Below are positions 48,222-57,345 of a DNA stretch of 64,000 nt, piece by piece. This DNA comes from Sulfobacillus harzensis (GTDB taxonomy: Bacteria; Bacillota; Sulfobacillia; Sulfobacillales; Sulfobacillaceae). Under the pieces are notes generated by a model. It saw nothing but the letters and a program-made list of their open reading frames with translations. It was not told the origin of the DNA and did not search any database. The stretch lies in contig NZ_JABBVZ010000005.1 of the NCBI RefSeq assembly GCF_012933365.1, positions 27,278 to 91,277 on the forward strand, in the 5' to 3' direction. The translations under genes and the position numbers were made by a program. The stretch's first letter is position 1. Each line of letters begins with the position of its first letter.

Positions 48222-49947
48222 GGCGTATGGGCTCCTTTCGTTGATAGGCGTCGAGAAGAGCGCGGTATGGCCCAGCAATGTGACGAAGTTCAACGGCATC
48301 GCCCCATTGGGCCATCTGTCCTTTATCAAGCACGAGAATCCGATCGGACTCTGCGACCGTGGCCAGACGGTGGGCGATGGTAATCGTCGAACGCCCGCGG
48401 CCAAGACGCTCCATCGCCCCCAGAAGTGCCCATTCTGCTGCCAAGTCCAAGTTTTGGGTCGGTTCATCAAAAACGATTAGCGGACTATCCTTGAGGAATG
48501 CACGCGCTAACGCCAGCCGCTGCCGCTGGCCTCCGCTGAGTCTCAACCCCTCCTGCCCGATATTGGTGTCCACGCCCTGGGGGAGCGCGTGAACAAAACC
48601 CCATGCGCCTGACTGGGTCAAGGCGTCCTGAAGATCGTCGGACACCGCATGCGGCGCCACCGCCAAAAGGTTGTCCCGAATGGTGCCATCGAAGAGGTAA
48701 GGCCGTTGGGTGACCCAGCTGACATTCCGCCGCCACCAGTCTAGGTCCAGTTCCGTCAGCGGAATGCCATCGATGGTGATGGTCCCCGTGAACTGGCTGA
48801 GACCGAGCAGCAGTTCAACAAACGTGGTTTTCCCGGAGCCGCTCCGGCCGACGACGGCTAAATGCTCGCCTGGCTCGAGTCGAAGGGATAGATGGCTCAA
48901 AGCTTCGACTGTCCGCCCAGGATACCTAAAGGACACATCCTCCCAGGCCAGGGGCCAGGGCCCTTGGCCCTTGGGAATTCTAGAACCCCCTGTTAGGGCT
49001 TGTACCGGCCTATCCATCAAGTCAAAAATCTCTTTGGCCGCCGCAGCACCTTTTAAGCCGTCGTGGAACTTGGCACCGAGATTTCTCCAGGGAATATAGA
49101 ATTCCGGCGTCAGCACCAGCACCATGAAGGCTGTTTGAAACGAAAGGTCGCTATGAATCAAGCGAAGTCCAACCGCCACGGCGATGAAGGCCATGCTGAG
49201 GGAGGCAATCAGTTCGAGCACCAATCCGGATAGAAAGGCGATTCTTAATGTGGCCATGGTAGAGGCCCGAAACGCCTCAGAGTGATTGTAAACCGTCTTG
49301 GTCTGGCGCTTGCTCTGGCCGAACAATTTTAGCGTGTCGAGACCATGCAAGACATCCAGAAAGTGTCCGGAGAGCCGCGTCAACAAAAAAATCTGGCGCT
49401 TGGAGTGGTTTTCCGCCTGGCGCCCAATCAAAACCATAAACAGCGGGATAAGTGGCAAGGTCACCAACAGGATGGCCCCGGATACCCAGTCATGCAGCAT
49501 CACACCGCCCCAGACTACGGCCGGGACCGCTGCGGTCACAATAATCTGCGGAAAATACCGGGCCAGAAACACTTCCAAGTCATCGATGCCCTGGACGGCC
49601 AATGTGACCATGGCTCCACTTTCCAGGCGTTGGTCGGTTGGCCCCTGATTGAGCAGGGTGTCAACAAATCGCTTTCGCAACTCCCCCTGTATCTCCGCCG
49701 CGCCTCTGAGGGCCCAGTGTTCCTGAAAGCCAGTCGTAATGGCCCGCAGCGCAATGACTCCCAAGAGCACCAGGGCCAAGGTTTCAATGCGTCCCAAGGT
49801 GTCATGGTCTATATAAATGAGGCTCACGATGCGGCTTAGGACTCCGGCTTGCAGAACAATTAGGACGCCCATCAGGAGACTGGTGACGCCGAGTCCCAAC
49901 GCCAACGTTTTGCCCGATTTCAATTGTCTCCATAAACGGACGTCCAT
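48184..49947 (-). CDS. cydD: CydD-type ABC exporter subunit
   Basis: 587 residues. Membrane domain with the CydD-like RYFPQIIVTAAVPAVVWGGV segment, then ATPase with Walker A GRSGSGKTT, signature RLSGGQRQRLALARA and Walker B PLIVFDEPTQNLD. Start ATG 49947 has GGGAG 9 nt upstream; the ATG at 49956 would overlap that box. Divergent from cydAB across about 295 bp. Confidence 0.9.
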   Translation of the reverse strand: MDVRLWRQLKSGKTLALGLGVTSLLMGVLIVLQAGVLSRIVSLIYIDHDTLGRIETLALVLLGVIALRAITTGFQEHWALRGAAEIQGELRKRFVDTLLNQGPTDQRLESGAMVTLAVQGIDDLEVFLARYFPQIIVTAAVPAVVWGGVMLHDWVSGAILLVTLPLIPLFMVLIGRQAENHSKRQIFLLTRLSGHFLDVLHGLDTLKLFGQSKRQTKTVYNHSEAFRASTMATLRIAFLSGLVLELIASLSMAFIAVAVGLRLIHSDLSFQTAFMVLVLTPEFYIPWRNLGAKFHDGLKGAAAAKEIFDLMDRPVQALTGGSRIPKGQGPWPLAWEDVSFRYPGRTVEALSHLSLRLEPGEHLAVVGRSGSGKTTFVELLLGLSQFTGTITIDGIPLTELDLDWWRRNVSWVTQRPYLFDGTIRDNLLAVAPHAVSDDLQDALTQSGAWGFVHALPQGVDTNIGQEGLRLSGGQRQRLALARAFLKDSPLIVFDEPTQNLDLAAEWALLGAMERLGRGRSTITIAHRLATVAESDRILVLDKGQMAQWGDAVELRHIAGPYRALLDAYQRKEPIRHERESHPAHQVL

Positions 49948-50141
49948 TCTTACCATCTCCCGTCTGGGTAATCATTAAGGCGGAAACGGTTTTGGTCAAG
50001 CAGGCGCCATTACTCCGAAAAAGCCTTATTTCATCAGGGGTTTCACCCATTTTGGGCACCCGCTTAAGAAAATTTAGGATCGATTGACGCTGAAAATAGG
50101 ACCGTTTGTTCCCCCAACTTCACCACCTTTGGCGGTCACCC

Positions 50142-50156
50142 TTGTCCACACGACAA
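50142..50156. promoter_or_regulatory. Inverted repeat before cydA, candidate operator
   Basis: TTGTC-CACAC-GACAA, perfect 5-bp arms. It lies about 90 nt before the cydA start in the cydD/cydA divergent region. It shares the outer TTGT..ACAA of Rex sites but has a shorter centre than the 18-bp Rex consensus, so the regulator is not identified. Confidence 0.35.
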
Positions 50157-50242
50157 TTTACAATGCGAATGAAATCAATTGGCTGAGTCGGGCACCCGGC
50201 TCGCTTTTTATGCCGTGTGGAGCCCGTGAAGGAGTGAACACC

Positions 50243-51640
50243 ATGACCGCAGAAGGTCTGGCTCGTCTTCAGTTTGGGACCATGACCATCTACCACTTTA
50301 TCTTCGTCCCCATTACCATCGGGTTGTCGTTTATGCTCGCGATTTTAGAAACCCGGTATTGGCGGACCCGCAAGCCCGAAGACAAGAAAGTCCTGGATTT
50401 CTTTGGGCGGCTGTTTCTCATAAACTTTGCCGTTGGCGTCGTCACCGGTATTTTGCAGGAGTTTCAGTTCGGTATGAACTGGTCAAACTACTCCCGCTTC
50501 GTCGGCGACGTCTTCGGCGCTCCACTGGCGGTCGAAGCGCTGGCCGCGTTCTTTTTGGAATCTACCTTCATCGGCATCTGGATCTTCGGCTGGGATCGCC
50601 TATCGCCGCGGGTGCACACCTTATCCATGTGGCTTGTCGCGATCGGCACCAGCCTGTCCGCGTTTTGGATTTTGACCGCCAACTCCTTCATGCAGGAACC
50701 GGTGGGCTACAAAATTGTCAACGGCCACGCCGAGATGACCAACTTCTTCGCGCTGCTGGGGAATCCTCAGCTGTGGGTAGAGTTTCCGCATGTCGAGGCG
50801 GGCGCATTAACTACCGGCGCTTTCTTTGTGGCGGGTATCAGCGCATACTTTCTGTTGGTCAAAAAGCAGTACCGCGACTGGTTTATGGCGCCCTTTCGGA
50901 TCGCGATGATCGTGGCGGCGGCGGGCAGCGTGGTAGCCATCGCAATCGGGCATGACCAGGCCCAGCACCTAATTATGGCTCAGCCCATGAAGATGGCCGC
51001 CTCGGAAGCCCTATGGCACACCAGCAAACTTCATGCGTCTTGGAGCATCATCTCCTTATTCAATCCCGTCACGCATCACACCTGGTTTAAGATTTCCATA
51101 CCGTCCATGTTGTCGATTCTCGCCTACAACCGGTTGACCGGCCGAATACCCGGCATCGCGGAACTCCAATCGCTGTATGTGCACCGTTACGGACCAGGAA
51201 ATTATGTGCCGCCGGTGTTGGCCACGTATTGGAGCTTCCGGTTGATGATTCTCTTCGCCTTCCTCATGGCGATCATTGCGATTTGGGGTCTGGTGCTGAT
51301 TTATCGCAAGCGGCTTCTCGATCGTCCACGATTCCTGAGACTGATGCCATGGGCGATTGGTCTTCCCCTGCTCGCGAATATCATGGGATGGGTCATGACC
51401 GAGGTCGGCCGCCAACCATGGATTGTGTTTGGGCTGCAAAAGACGATTAACGGGGTTTCGCCGACCGTGTCGACAACCGATGTCGCCATCACACTAATTG
51501 GCTTCACGATACTCTACGCGATTATGGGCGTCATGGAGGTGCGCTTGCTGCTCCGTTTTATCCGTCTGGGACCCGACGCGCCCGAGTCGGAACATTCGTC
51601 CGCCGTAGAGAATCATGAACCGAAGCTGTTCGAATTTTGA
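50243..51640 (+). CDS. cydA: Cytochrome bd ubiquinol/menaquinol oxidase subunit I
   Basis: 465 residues, about nine membrane helices. Reduces oxygen to water with quinol at high affinity. Heme ligands: His18 in TIYHFIFVP and His183 in EFPHVEAGAL; E98 and E106 line the proton path. The Q-loop is short, the Firmicute-type form. ATG 50243 follows AAGGAG, 8 nt away; the longer upstream frame has no ribosome binding site. Confidence 0.95.
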   Translation: MTAEGLARLQFGTMTIYHFIFVPITIGLSFMLAILETRYWRTRKPEDKKVLDFFGRLFLINFAVGVVTGILQEFQFGMNWSNYSRFVGDVFGAPLAVEALAAFFLESTFIGIWIFGWDRLSPRVHTLSMWLVAIGTSLSAFWILTANSFMQEPVGYKIVNGHAEMTNFFALLGNPQLWVEFPHVEAGALTTGAFFVAGISAYFLLVKKQYRDWFMAPFRIAMIVAAAGSVVAIAIGHDQAQHLIMAQPMKMAASEALWHTSKLHASWSIISLFNPVTHHTWFKISIPSMLSILAYNRLTGRIPGIAELQSLYVHRYGPGNYVPPVLATYWSFRLMILFAFLMAIIAIWGLVLIYRKRLLDRPRFLRLMPWAIGLPLLANIMGWVMTEVGRQPWIVFGLQKTINGVSPTVSTTDVAITLIGFTILYAIMGVMEVRLLLRFIRLGPDAPESEHSSAVENHEPKLFEF

Positions 51641-51656
51641 CGGGGGGTAATTGGCC

Positions 51657-52670
51657 GTGTCATTGCCAACGTTATGGTTTGTCCTAATCGCGGTATTGTT
51701 TGTCGGGTATCTGTTCCTAGAAGGGTTCGACTACGGCGTGGGTATGCTCCTGCCCTTTATCGGCCAGACCGATACCGAACGCCGGGCGGTCTTGGCGACA
51801 ATCGGCCCGATTTGGGATGGAAACCAGGTCTGGCTCATAACCGCGGGTGGGGCTTTATTCGCCGCCTTCCCCAATTGGTACGCCACACTCTTTAGTGGAT
51901 TTTATCTCGGTTTGGCGCTTTTGTTGGGGGGACTCATTATTCGCGGGGTTGGGATCGAGTTTCGAAGCCGAGACGTCCGACCTCAATGGCGCAATCGCTG
52001 GGACATCGCGATTGCTATCGGCAGTGCCATTCCCCCCATCGTCTGGGGGCTGGCCATGGGCAATTTGCTGCACGGCGTTCCCATTAACCAGCACATGGAT
52101 TATGTGGGCGGCTTCTTAACCCTGTTCAACCCCTATGCGCTGGTTGGGGCGGTGGCGGCGGTGCTGCTCTTCTTGCTGCACGGCGCGTTGTATCTCGATT
52201 TGAAGGCTCCCGAAGAGTTATCGCTCCGCTCCCACCAATTGGCCTACCGGATCGGACTTTGGGCCACCGTGTTTTATTTCGTCTTCATCGGTTTGAGCTA
52301 CTTCTACGCCAACTTCGCTCACAAACTCGGTATTGATCCGGGGCCCATTCCCATCATAGCCGGACTGAGTATGGTGACCGTGCGCTTTTTGCTTCCCTTG
52401 CGCCATCGTTCATGGGCTTTCTTCATGGGCGGGATCACCATCGTGCTGTCCACCATCAGCGTATTTTTGGCGCTGTTCCCGCGGGTGATGATCTCCAGCC
52501 TGAATCCCCACTGGTCGCTAACTATCTATAACGCCGCGTCTAATGCGTATAGCCTTAAGGTAATGACCATCGTTGCGGTCACGGTGCTGCCGATTGTGCT
52601 CGCCTATCAGTTCTGGAGCTATTGGGTATTTCGTCGTCGGATTTCCCTGAAGGACAACTTTCATTATTAG
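51657..52670 (+). CDS. cydB: Cytochrome bd oxidase subunit II
   Basis: 337 residues, about eight to nine membrane helices. FLEGFDYGVGMLLPF and GPIWDGNQVWLITAGGALFA are CydB signatures. GTG 51657 is taken because GGGGGT is 8 nt upstream and the protein then starts SLPTLWFVLIA; TTG 51651 is in frame but overlaps that box. Sixteen bp after cydA. Confidence 0.94.
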   Translation: MSLPTLWFVLIAVLFVGYLFLEGFDYGVGMLLPFIGQTDTERRAVLATIGPIWDGNQVWLITAGGALFAAFPNWYATLFSGFYLGLALLLGGLIIRGVGIEFRSRDVRPQWRNRWDIAIAIGSAIPPIVWGLAMGNLLHGVPINQHMDYVGGFLTLFNPYALVGAVAAVLLFLLHGALYLDLKAPEELSLRSHQLAYRIGLWATVFYFVFIGLSYFYANFAHKLGIDPGPIPIIAGLSMVTVRFLLPLRHRSWAFFMGGITIVLSTISVFLALFPRVMISSLNPHWSLTIYNAASNAYSLKVMTIVAVTVLPIVLAYQFWSYWVFRRRISLKDNFHY

Positions 52671-52690
52671 GATTCAGGCGTTCGTCCTAT

Positions 52691-52724
52691 GAGGGCCGGT
52701 CGGCTATCATCGCGACCGGCCCTC
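52691..52724 (+). terminator. Terminator-like hairpin after cydB
   Basis: GAGGGCCGGTC (52691-52701) pairs perfectly with GACCGGCCCTC (52714-52724). The following bases (ATTCCTTCCC) are only partly T-rich. Confidence 0.7.
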
Positions 52725-53092
52725 ATTCCTTCCCAAGCTTCTCAAACTCACCGGCGTGATATGGGCATCCCTTTGGCTTGCTATTGATTGGCTCAGGAAC
52801 CGTTGGACACCTGGTGGACGACACGCAAGTTGGCATACCGCAAGCACAACCCAACAAACACGATGTCTACACCCGCAGCCTTCATCGGCTGGATTTCTAT
52901 GGGGAAAGTCAATACCATCACGCTCCCGGGCCCAGTTTGCCATTGGTGCAATCGCATACCGGTCATTTGAGGACCACACCCAAAGTTGCGGCAGAGAACG
53001 AGTCTGCAGCAGGAATTGGCCATAGTCTCCGTGAATGATAACGGCCAGAAGACCTCGTAACATCCGACGTGCTATGAAGGAGAGAGTGGTGG
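52725..53092. other. Intergenic stretch without a recognised gene
   Basis: About 370 bp between the cydB terminator and the MFS gene. Short open frames occur on both strands but none has a family signature or a good ribosome binding site. No tRNA or clear repeat seen. It may be the worn remains of a gene, but that cannot be shown. Confidence 0.3.
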
Positions 53093-54292
53093 ATGCCAAC
53101 CAGTAATCCCCGGAGCGTGCCGCAATTGTTCCGCAATCCCGCATATCGGACCTGGTCTCTCGCCTCCATCCTATTCCGACTCCCCGGATTCATGGCGCCG
53201 CTCGGATTCGTCTTAATCGGGGTAACGGTGGCTTCGCGGAGCGTCGGGGGTCTGATGGTCACCGCGGAGGTTGGGGGGATAGCGGTGGGTGCTCCGTTGT
53301 TGAGCCGTTGGGTCGACCGCGTGGGCGCACGCCGGGGCGTTCTCGCCTTCTCGCTGGCGCTTACGGCCATGTTTATCGCTTTAGCCCTCATGGCAGCCCT
53401 GCGAGCGCCGGGTTGGTCTCTAATTTCTGGGGCCGGCCTCGCCGGCTTCCTGTCATCCCCACGTTCCCCAGGGCTGCGTGCTCTCCTCGATGACGTCGTA
53501 CCGAAACCTGCCCTGCAGGACGCGCTCACGCTGAACGCCACGGTCTCAGAATTTGCGGTATTGTGTGCACCACTGATCGTGGCCGTGATGGCGCTCTCGT
53601 CGGCCATCGCCGTGGCGCTGGCCATGGCCGCCACGACGGCGGCCGGTGCGGCAGTGCTCCTTACGCTCCCGATATCGGCCGGGGATCCTCATTCGCCTAC
53701 CACAACCCGCACGACCCCACAGGCCCCATCCCGAATCCCGCTCCTCCGAATCCGGGAGTTGTGGTTTTGGATCGCCCTGTATGCGGGATTCGGACAACTG
53801 TTCGGCACCGTCGAAACCGGCGCCCTGCCCTGGGCCCGCGCCCTCCACCTGGGGACATGGGGAGCGTCGACGGCACTGGCCATCCTGTCGGCCTCCGGCA
53901 TTGTCGTGAACCTATTCTACGCACGGCGACCACACTCCCCGACACCGTCCGGCCCTCTCAGGCTTCTCGCGACCATGACCATTGGTTGCCTCGGGCTGGC
54001 ATTCTCACCCAATTGGTGGCTCGGGGCGGCTTCCTTAGGCGTTATGGGAGCCGCCGCGGTCCCGTTACTTGCACGGGCCTCCTTCGGCGTCGGCCACGCA
54101 GTCCCGGCGGGGCAGCAAGCGGAGGGATTTGGGGTGACGAGTGCCGTGCAAACTGCCGCGTATGGTCTGGGTGGTGCTCTTCTAGCCGTGCTACCGATCC
54201 ATTGGATGATCCTGGCGGGTACGAGTGCAGCGCTGGTCACCTTGGCTTTGGCTCCCGTATGGACGGCACACCAGACTGCCCGCGTCGGGTGA
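53093..54292 (+). CDS. MFS transporter
   Basis: 399 residues, twelve predicted membrane helices. The loop after helix 2 (RWVDRVGARRG) is the MFS motif A region, RGD-like. A Pro/Thr-rich central loop (SPTTTRTTPQAPSR) splits the halves. A drug or metabolite exporter is likely; substrate unknown. ATG 53093 follows AAGGAGAG. Convergent with the ArsR-type gene, and its GC-rich Ala/Leu-rich composition differs from the neighbouring housekeeping genes. Confidence 0.82.
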   Translation: MPTSNPRSVPQLFRNPAYRTWSLASILFRLPGFMAPLGFVLIGVTVASRSVGGLMVTAEVGGIAVGAPLLSRWVDRVGARRGVLAFSLALTAMFIALALMAALRAPGWSLISGAGLAGFLSSPRSPGLRALLDDVVPKPALQDALTLNATVSEFAVLCAPLIVAVMALSSAIAVALAMAATTAAGAAVLLTLPISAGDPHSPTTTRTTPQAPSRIPLLRIRELWFWIALYAGFGQLFGTVETGALPWARALHLGTWGASTALAILSASGIVVNLFYARRPHSPTPSGPLRLLATMTIGCLGLAFSPNWWLGAASLGVMGAAAVPLLARASFGVGHAVPAGQQAEGFGVTSAVQTAAYGLGGALLAVLPIHWMILAGTSAALVTLALAPVWTAHQTARVG

Positions 54293-54497
54293 GTGTTGTC
54301 CTGCAGTGGCGTGGCTTGGGCTTGGGTTGAATTCATTCGGAGTTTCGGTAGTTGGAGGGCAAGCGATTTTTGTTGCCGCCTTTATGGTCTGCCTTGGCAT
54401 TCCCGTTTACCGCGCAAGTCACGGGTCGAGGGCCGTTGTCCCCGATTGCGTACTATCGGTCAAAATGTCCCGTCACACGGTTCGGGACGACACAGCA

Positions 54498-55181
54498 TTA
54501 AAACGTCAGCCGTAGTTCCCGTTCAAGACCCGTCCGTCCTATTTCGGTGACGACTACCGCTCGTCCCTGAGGAATCCGCTTGACCCAGTTCAATTCCACG
54601 AGCCGGTTCGCCATCGCCGCTCCGAGCGCCCCAGCCAAATGGTGCCGACGTTCACTCCAGTCCAAGCATTGCCGAGCAAAGTGGCGTCGTCCTCGTCTAA
54701 GGGCATCGAAATCCAGGCCAAATTCGCGAAACCAACGTATTCCGTCGGTTGGGACTACAAAGTCACGCCCGTCTTCCTGAATGAGGCCCGACTCCAACAT
54801 TCGGTCGGTTAATGCGACCCCGACCTTTCCCGCTAAGTGATCGTAGCAGGTCCTCGCGTAGCGCAGCGCACGAGCCTGATCGGATTCGCGCAGGGACCGA
54901 ATCGGCTTCGGAGCGGCAACCGCGTTCAGGGATTCGAGCGCCAATCCGACTTCAGCATTGGACAAACGATAATATCGATGCCGACCGTAGGATTCATGCA
55001 CCACCAGGCCCCCGGCCTCGAGTTTGGCTAAATGGGAACTCGCGGTCTGGGGCGTTACCCTCGCGGCACGGGCTAGTTCGGCGGCCGGCAACGCTTTGCC
55101 GCCTAGCAAACACAGCAACATGGCTGCCCGCGATTCGTCACCAATCAAGGACGCGACTTCTGCCAGATTCGGTACCATCAT
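54498..55181 (-). CDS. ArsR-type winged-helix regulator with C-terminal domain
   Basis: 227 residues. HTH domain (about 1-85): LIGDESRAAMLLCLLGGKAL, LARAARVTPQTASSHLAKLE and GRHRYYRLS. No metal-binding ELCVCDL motif. The C-terminal about 130 residues are not a common ligand domain I can name. ATG 55181 follows GGAGG, 6 nt away. Its own promoter overlaps a palindrome, fitting autoregulation. The divergent flavin-reductase-like gene is the likely target. Confidence 0.82.
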   Translation of the reverse strand: MMVPNLAEVASLIGDESRAAMLLCLLGGKALPAAELARAARVTPQTASSHLAKLEAGGLVVHESYGRHRYYRLSNAEVGLALESLNAVAAPKPIRSLRESDQARALRYARTCYDHLAGKVGVALTDRMLESGLIQEDGRDFVVPTDGIRWFREFGLDFDALRRGRRHFARQCLDWSERRHHLAGALGAAMANRLVELNWVKRIPQGRAVVVTEIGRTGLERELRLTF

Positions 55182-55221
55182 CTCATGCCTCCACCTTTCC
55201 ATTCGTGCACAACACTCATAC

Positions 55222-55255
55222 TTCGATAGTAGTCGAATAGTTACCGCATTACAAT
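55222..55255 (-). promoter_or_regulatory. Promoter and operator of the ArsR-type gene
   Basis: Minus-strand -35 TTGTAA (55250-55255), 18-bp spacer, -10 TACTAT (55226-55231). The -10 overlaps the palindrome TTCGA-N6-TCGAA (55222-55237), a fitting site for an autorepressor. Confidence 0.55.
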
Positions 55256-55291
55256 AACCGAGGAACAGAAGAGCCCCGGGAGGAACGGTCA

Positions 55292-55909
55292 ATGAAACGG
55301 TTTATGGCCTCGATGCCAACGCGGATTGTACATCCTAAAATATTGTACTTCGGTACCCCCGTGGTATTGCTCACCACACTCAACAGAGACGACACCAGCA
55401 ACATCACCCCCATGTCGTCGGCTTGGGCGTTGGGGAACCGCATCGTCTTGGGCCTCGGCGAAGGGGGCCACGGGTTGGCCAATCTGCGCCAGCGTGGCGA
55501 GTGTGTCGTGAACGTCCCGGGTCCGGACCTATGGGAGCGCGTGGAGGCGCTAGCGCCGTTCACCGGAGCCAATCCGGTCCCGGATTTTAAGAAAAGCGTG
55601 TTCCATCACGAAAAAGACAAGTTTGGAATCGCCGGTTTAACGGCGGCACCATCGCATCACGTGCGCCCGTGCCGCATTGTCGAATGCCCGCTGCAAGTCG
55701 AGGCCCAGCTTGTCGACCTGCGGATGTCGGGTGAGGGGACCCGTTTTGGCATTATCGAGGTGGAGGCGATCACAGTCCATGCCCATGAGGACATCGTGCG
55801 CGACGACTCGCATATCGACCCCACGGTTTGGAGCCCGCTCATCTACAACTTCCGCCACTACTTTGGGTTGGGCGCACATCTCGGCAAAACGTTTAGAGCG
55901 GAGTTCTAA
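55292..55909 (+). CDS. Flavin reductase-like FMN-binding protein
   Basis: 205 residues. Split-barrel flavin reductase fold: FGTPVVLLTTLNRDDTSNIT, PMSSAWALGNRIVLGLGEGG, LRQRGECVVNVPG, then HVRPCRIVECPLQVEAQLVD. Binds FMN and likely reduces flavin or a small substrate with NAD(P)H. ATG 55292 follows GGGAGGA. Divergent from the ArsR-type regulator, 110 bp away, so probably under its control. Confidence 0.82.
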   Translation: MKRFMASMPTRIVHPKILYFGTPVVLLTTLNRDDTSNITPMSSAWALGNRIVLGLGEGGHGLANLRQRGECVVNVPGPDLWERVEALAPFTGANPVPDFKKSVFHHEKDKFGIAGLTAAPSHHVRPCRIVECPLQVEAQLVDLRMSGEGTRFGIIEVEAITVHAHEDIVRDDSHIDPTVWSPLIYNFRHYFGLGAHLGKTFRAEF

Positions 55910-56478
55910 GAGCCATCCGATGGGATCGGCACGCGCTGCCCTTTCGGAAGTGTGGCACCCTCCGCGGGATCCAGGCCGAACCCTCGGTCGGTCCCACCTC
56001 GTCATAATAGCCAGGGCGAAGGAATAAGGCCCTCGCCCTTGGGTGATATCTGTGCTCTCGGAAATGACGACGCCTTCCGCGGTAGCCTAATGGTATCGTA
56101 GAGCCTGAGGGCCATACGCCCCCGAGATACCGTGGTTCCTCGCGTTGATTAGTGTCAGCCTCAAGTCATTGGGCCGTGAACGAAGAAGTCCGAGGACTGG
56201 CCATGGCACGGATGTTTAACACAGCTTCTCCGTTGCGATCGGCACAATGGAGTCAGACTCAGACCCTATTTGGTGAACGCGAGGGCAACACGGAATGCAG
56301 CCCCCGGAATAGCGCCAAAACTATCGTGGGCGAACGGTACCATCGCCTGGTGAAATGCGCTACGATAGAATGCAATGTCCTGGTAGGCAGGGTGATGCTG
56401 GTTACCTCGGCGAGAGGATCGGGTTGAAAGCCGTGGCGGGAATGTACCGTTCACGGTTAATGCTGGCGGCCGCTGAGC
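55910..56478. other. About 570 bp without a recognised gene
   Basis: No family match found in any frame. An imperfect hairpin is present: GGTATC (56092-56097) with GATACC (56126-56131), with an alternative pairing of CCGCGGTA and TACCGTGG around it. A 91-codon open frame at 56152 lacks a ribosome binding site and a family pattern. Possible remnant or an RNA gene; not decided. Confidence 0.3.
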
Positions 56479-56682
56479 TCACGGTTTCTTGAGAAATCTC
56501 AAATAGACGGCCGCAAACACCAACACAATACCGATGTTCACGATGAGCCGTTCCCAGATGTGATGCCGAAAAAAAAGCAAATCGACAGTCACGATCACGG
56601 CGATTAACAGCGCGGTGAAGAACACGACCGACAGGTTCCTGACCATTTCAACCACCCGTTCCAGTATATCAACAACCGCCAC
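56479..56682 (-). CDS. Small two-helix membrane protein
   Basis: 67 residues. Helix 1 about 18-38 (VVFFTALLIAVIVTVDLLFF), then a short charged turn (RHHIWERL), then helix 2 about 47-62 (IVNIGIVLVFAAVYLRF) and a KKP end. GTG 56682 follows AAAGGT. The hydrophobic layout is unlikely to arise by chance in a frame of this GC content. Function unknown. Confidence 0.6.
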   Translation of the reverse strand: MAVVDILERVVEMVRNLSVVFFTALLIAVIVTVDLLFFRHHIWERLIVNIGIVLVFAAVYLRFLKKP

Positions 56683-56964
56683 AGCTTACCTTTGGAATGG
56701 CCGGATTTACTTCTGATTAAGGGTTTGTCAGGGTTCGAGGCTCGGCGACTCGTTTGCGGTCCGCGTCAACAAGTTGTCGTTCCACTCTGGGGTTGCGCCT
56801 TACATGTACTTCGGTCCCGTATTTCCAGCACACCTCGGGATGAACTAAAATCAGCGCCCAACGAGAACGTCATCAAACCGCCGGGCTCCGATGAAGTCGC
56901 GAGCCCGAAAGCAAGAGCGCAAAACACAAGTCCCGCAATCGCTTGCGGGTTAACGGTTTTGAGA

Positions 56965-57040
56965 TGGTGTCCCCGGCAGGATTCGAACCTGCGACGCCGG
57001 GATTAGAAGTCCCGCGCTCTATCCACTGAGCTACGGGGAC
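56965..57040 (-). tRNA. tRNA-Arg (TCT)
   Basis: 76 nt with encoded CCA. Anticodon loop CTTCTAA, acceptor GTCCCCG/CGGGGAC, T-loop GGTTCGAATCC. Confidence 0.96.
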
Positions 57041-57052
57041 GCGGCGAAAATC

Positions 57053-57131
<79 letters not shown>

Positions 57132-57165
57132 CGGATCTTAAGTATACCAACGCGCTCCATTACGG

Positions 57166-57345
57166 TCAATCACTCCGGGTGCTGTACCAAAGCGAACCCG
57201 CCACGATCAAAAAGATGACCAGCCCCGCGACGCTTCTGGCGCCCGCCTTGGCGATAATAAGCCCGATGGCCAAAGCCGCCAAAGCCAAAATCGCGAGTTT
57301 GGGATCGTCAACAAACAAATCGTAGATCTCTTTGAGCCATTTCAT
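57166..57345 (-). CDS. Small 59-residue membrane protein
   Basis: ATG 57345 overlaps the stop of the upstream membrane-protein gene in ATGA. The product begins with a charged amphipathic stretch [16 protein letters not shown], then helix 1 (about 17-32, [16 protein letters not shown]), a KAGARS turn and helix 2 (about 39-53, [15 protein letters not shown]). The coupling to the ExxE-motif transporter-like gene suggests the two act together. No family recognised. Confidence 0.65.
   Translation of the reverse strand: MKWLKEIYDLFVDDPKLAILALAALAIGLIIAKAGARSVAGLVIFLIVAGSLWYSTRSD

Noticed and set aside
48193..48480. Upstream extension of cydC beyond 48221
   Set aside because: The longer frame lies inside the cydD ATPase domain and has no ribosome binding site; ATG 48221 has AAAGGAG.
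52707..53144. 145-codon minus-strand frame before the MFS gene
   Set aside because: No family signature, it includes the cydB terminator arm and overlaps the MFS start.
53563..54330. 255-codon plus-strand frame inside the MFS gene
   Set aside because: Its translation is rich in Arg, Gly and His with no membrane helices; the overlapping frame gives a normal twelve-helix transporter.
56092..56131. Possible tRNA-like fold
   Set aside because: The hairpin lacks a T-loop, a recognisable anticodon arm and an acceptor stem.
56152..56427. 91-codon frame in the gene-free block
   Set aside because: No ribosome binding site, no hydrophobic or domain pattern, and an unlikely residue mix.
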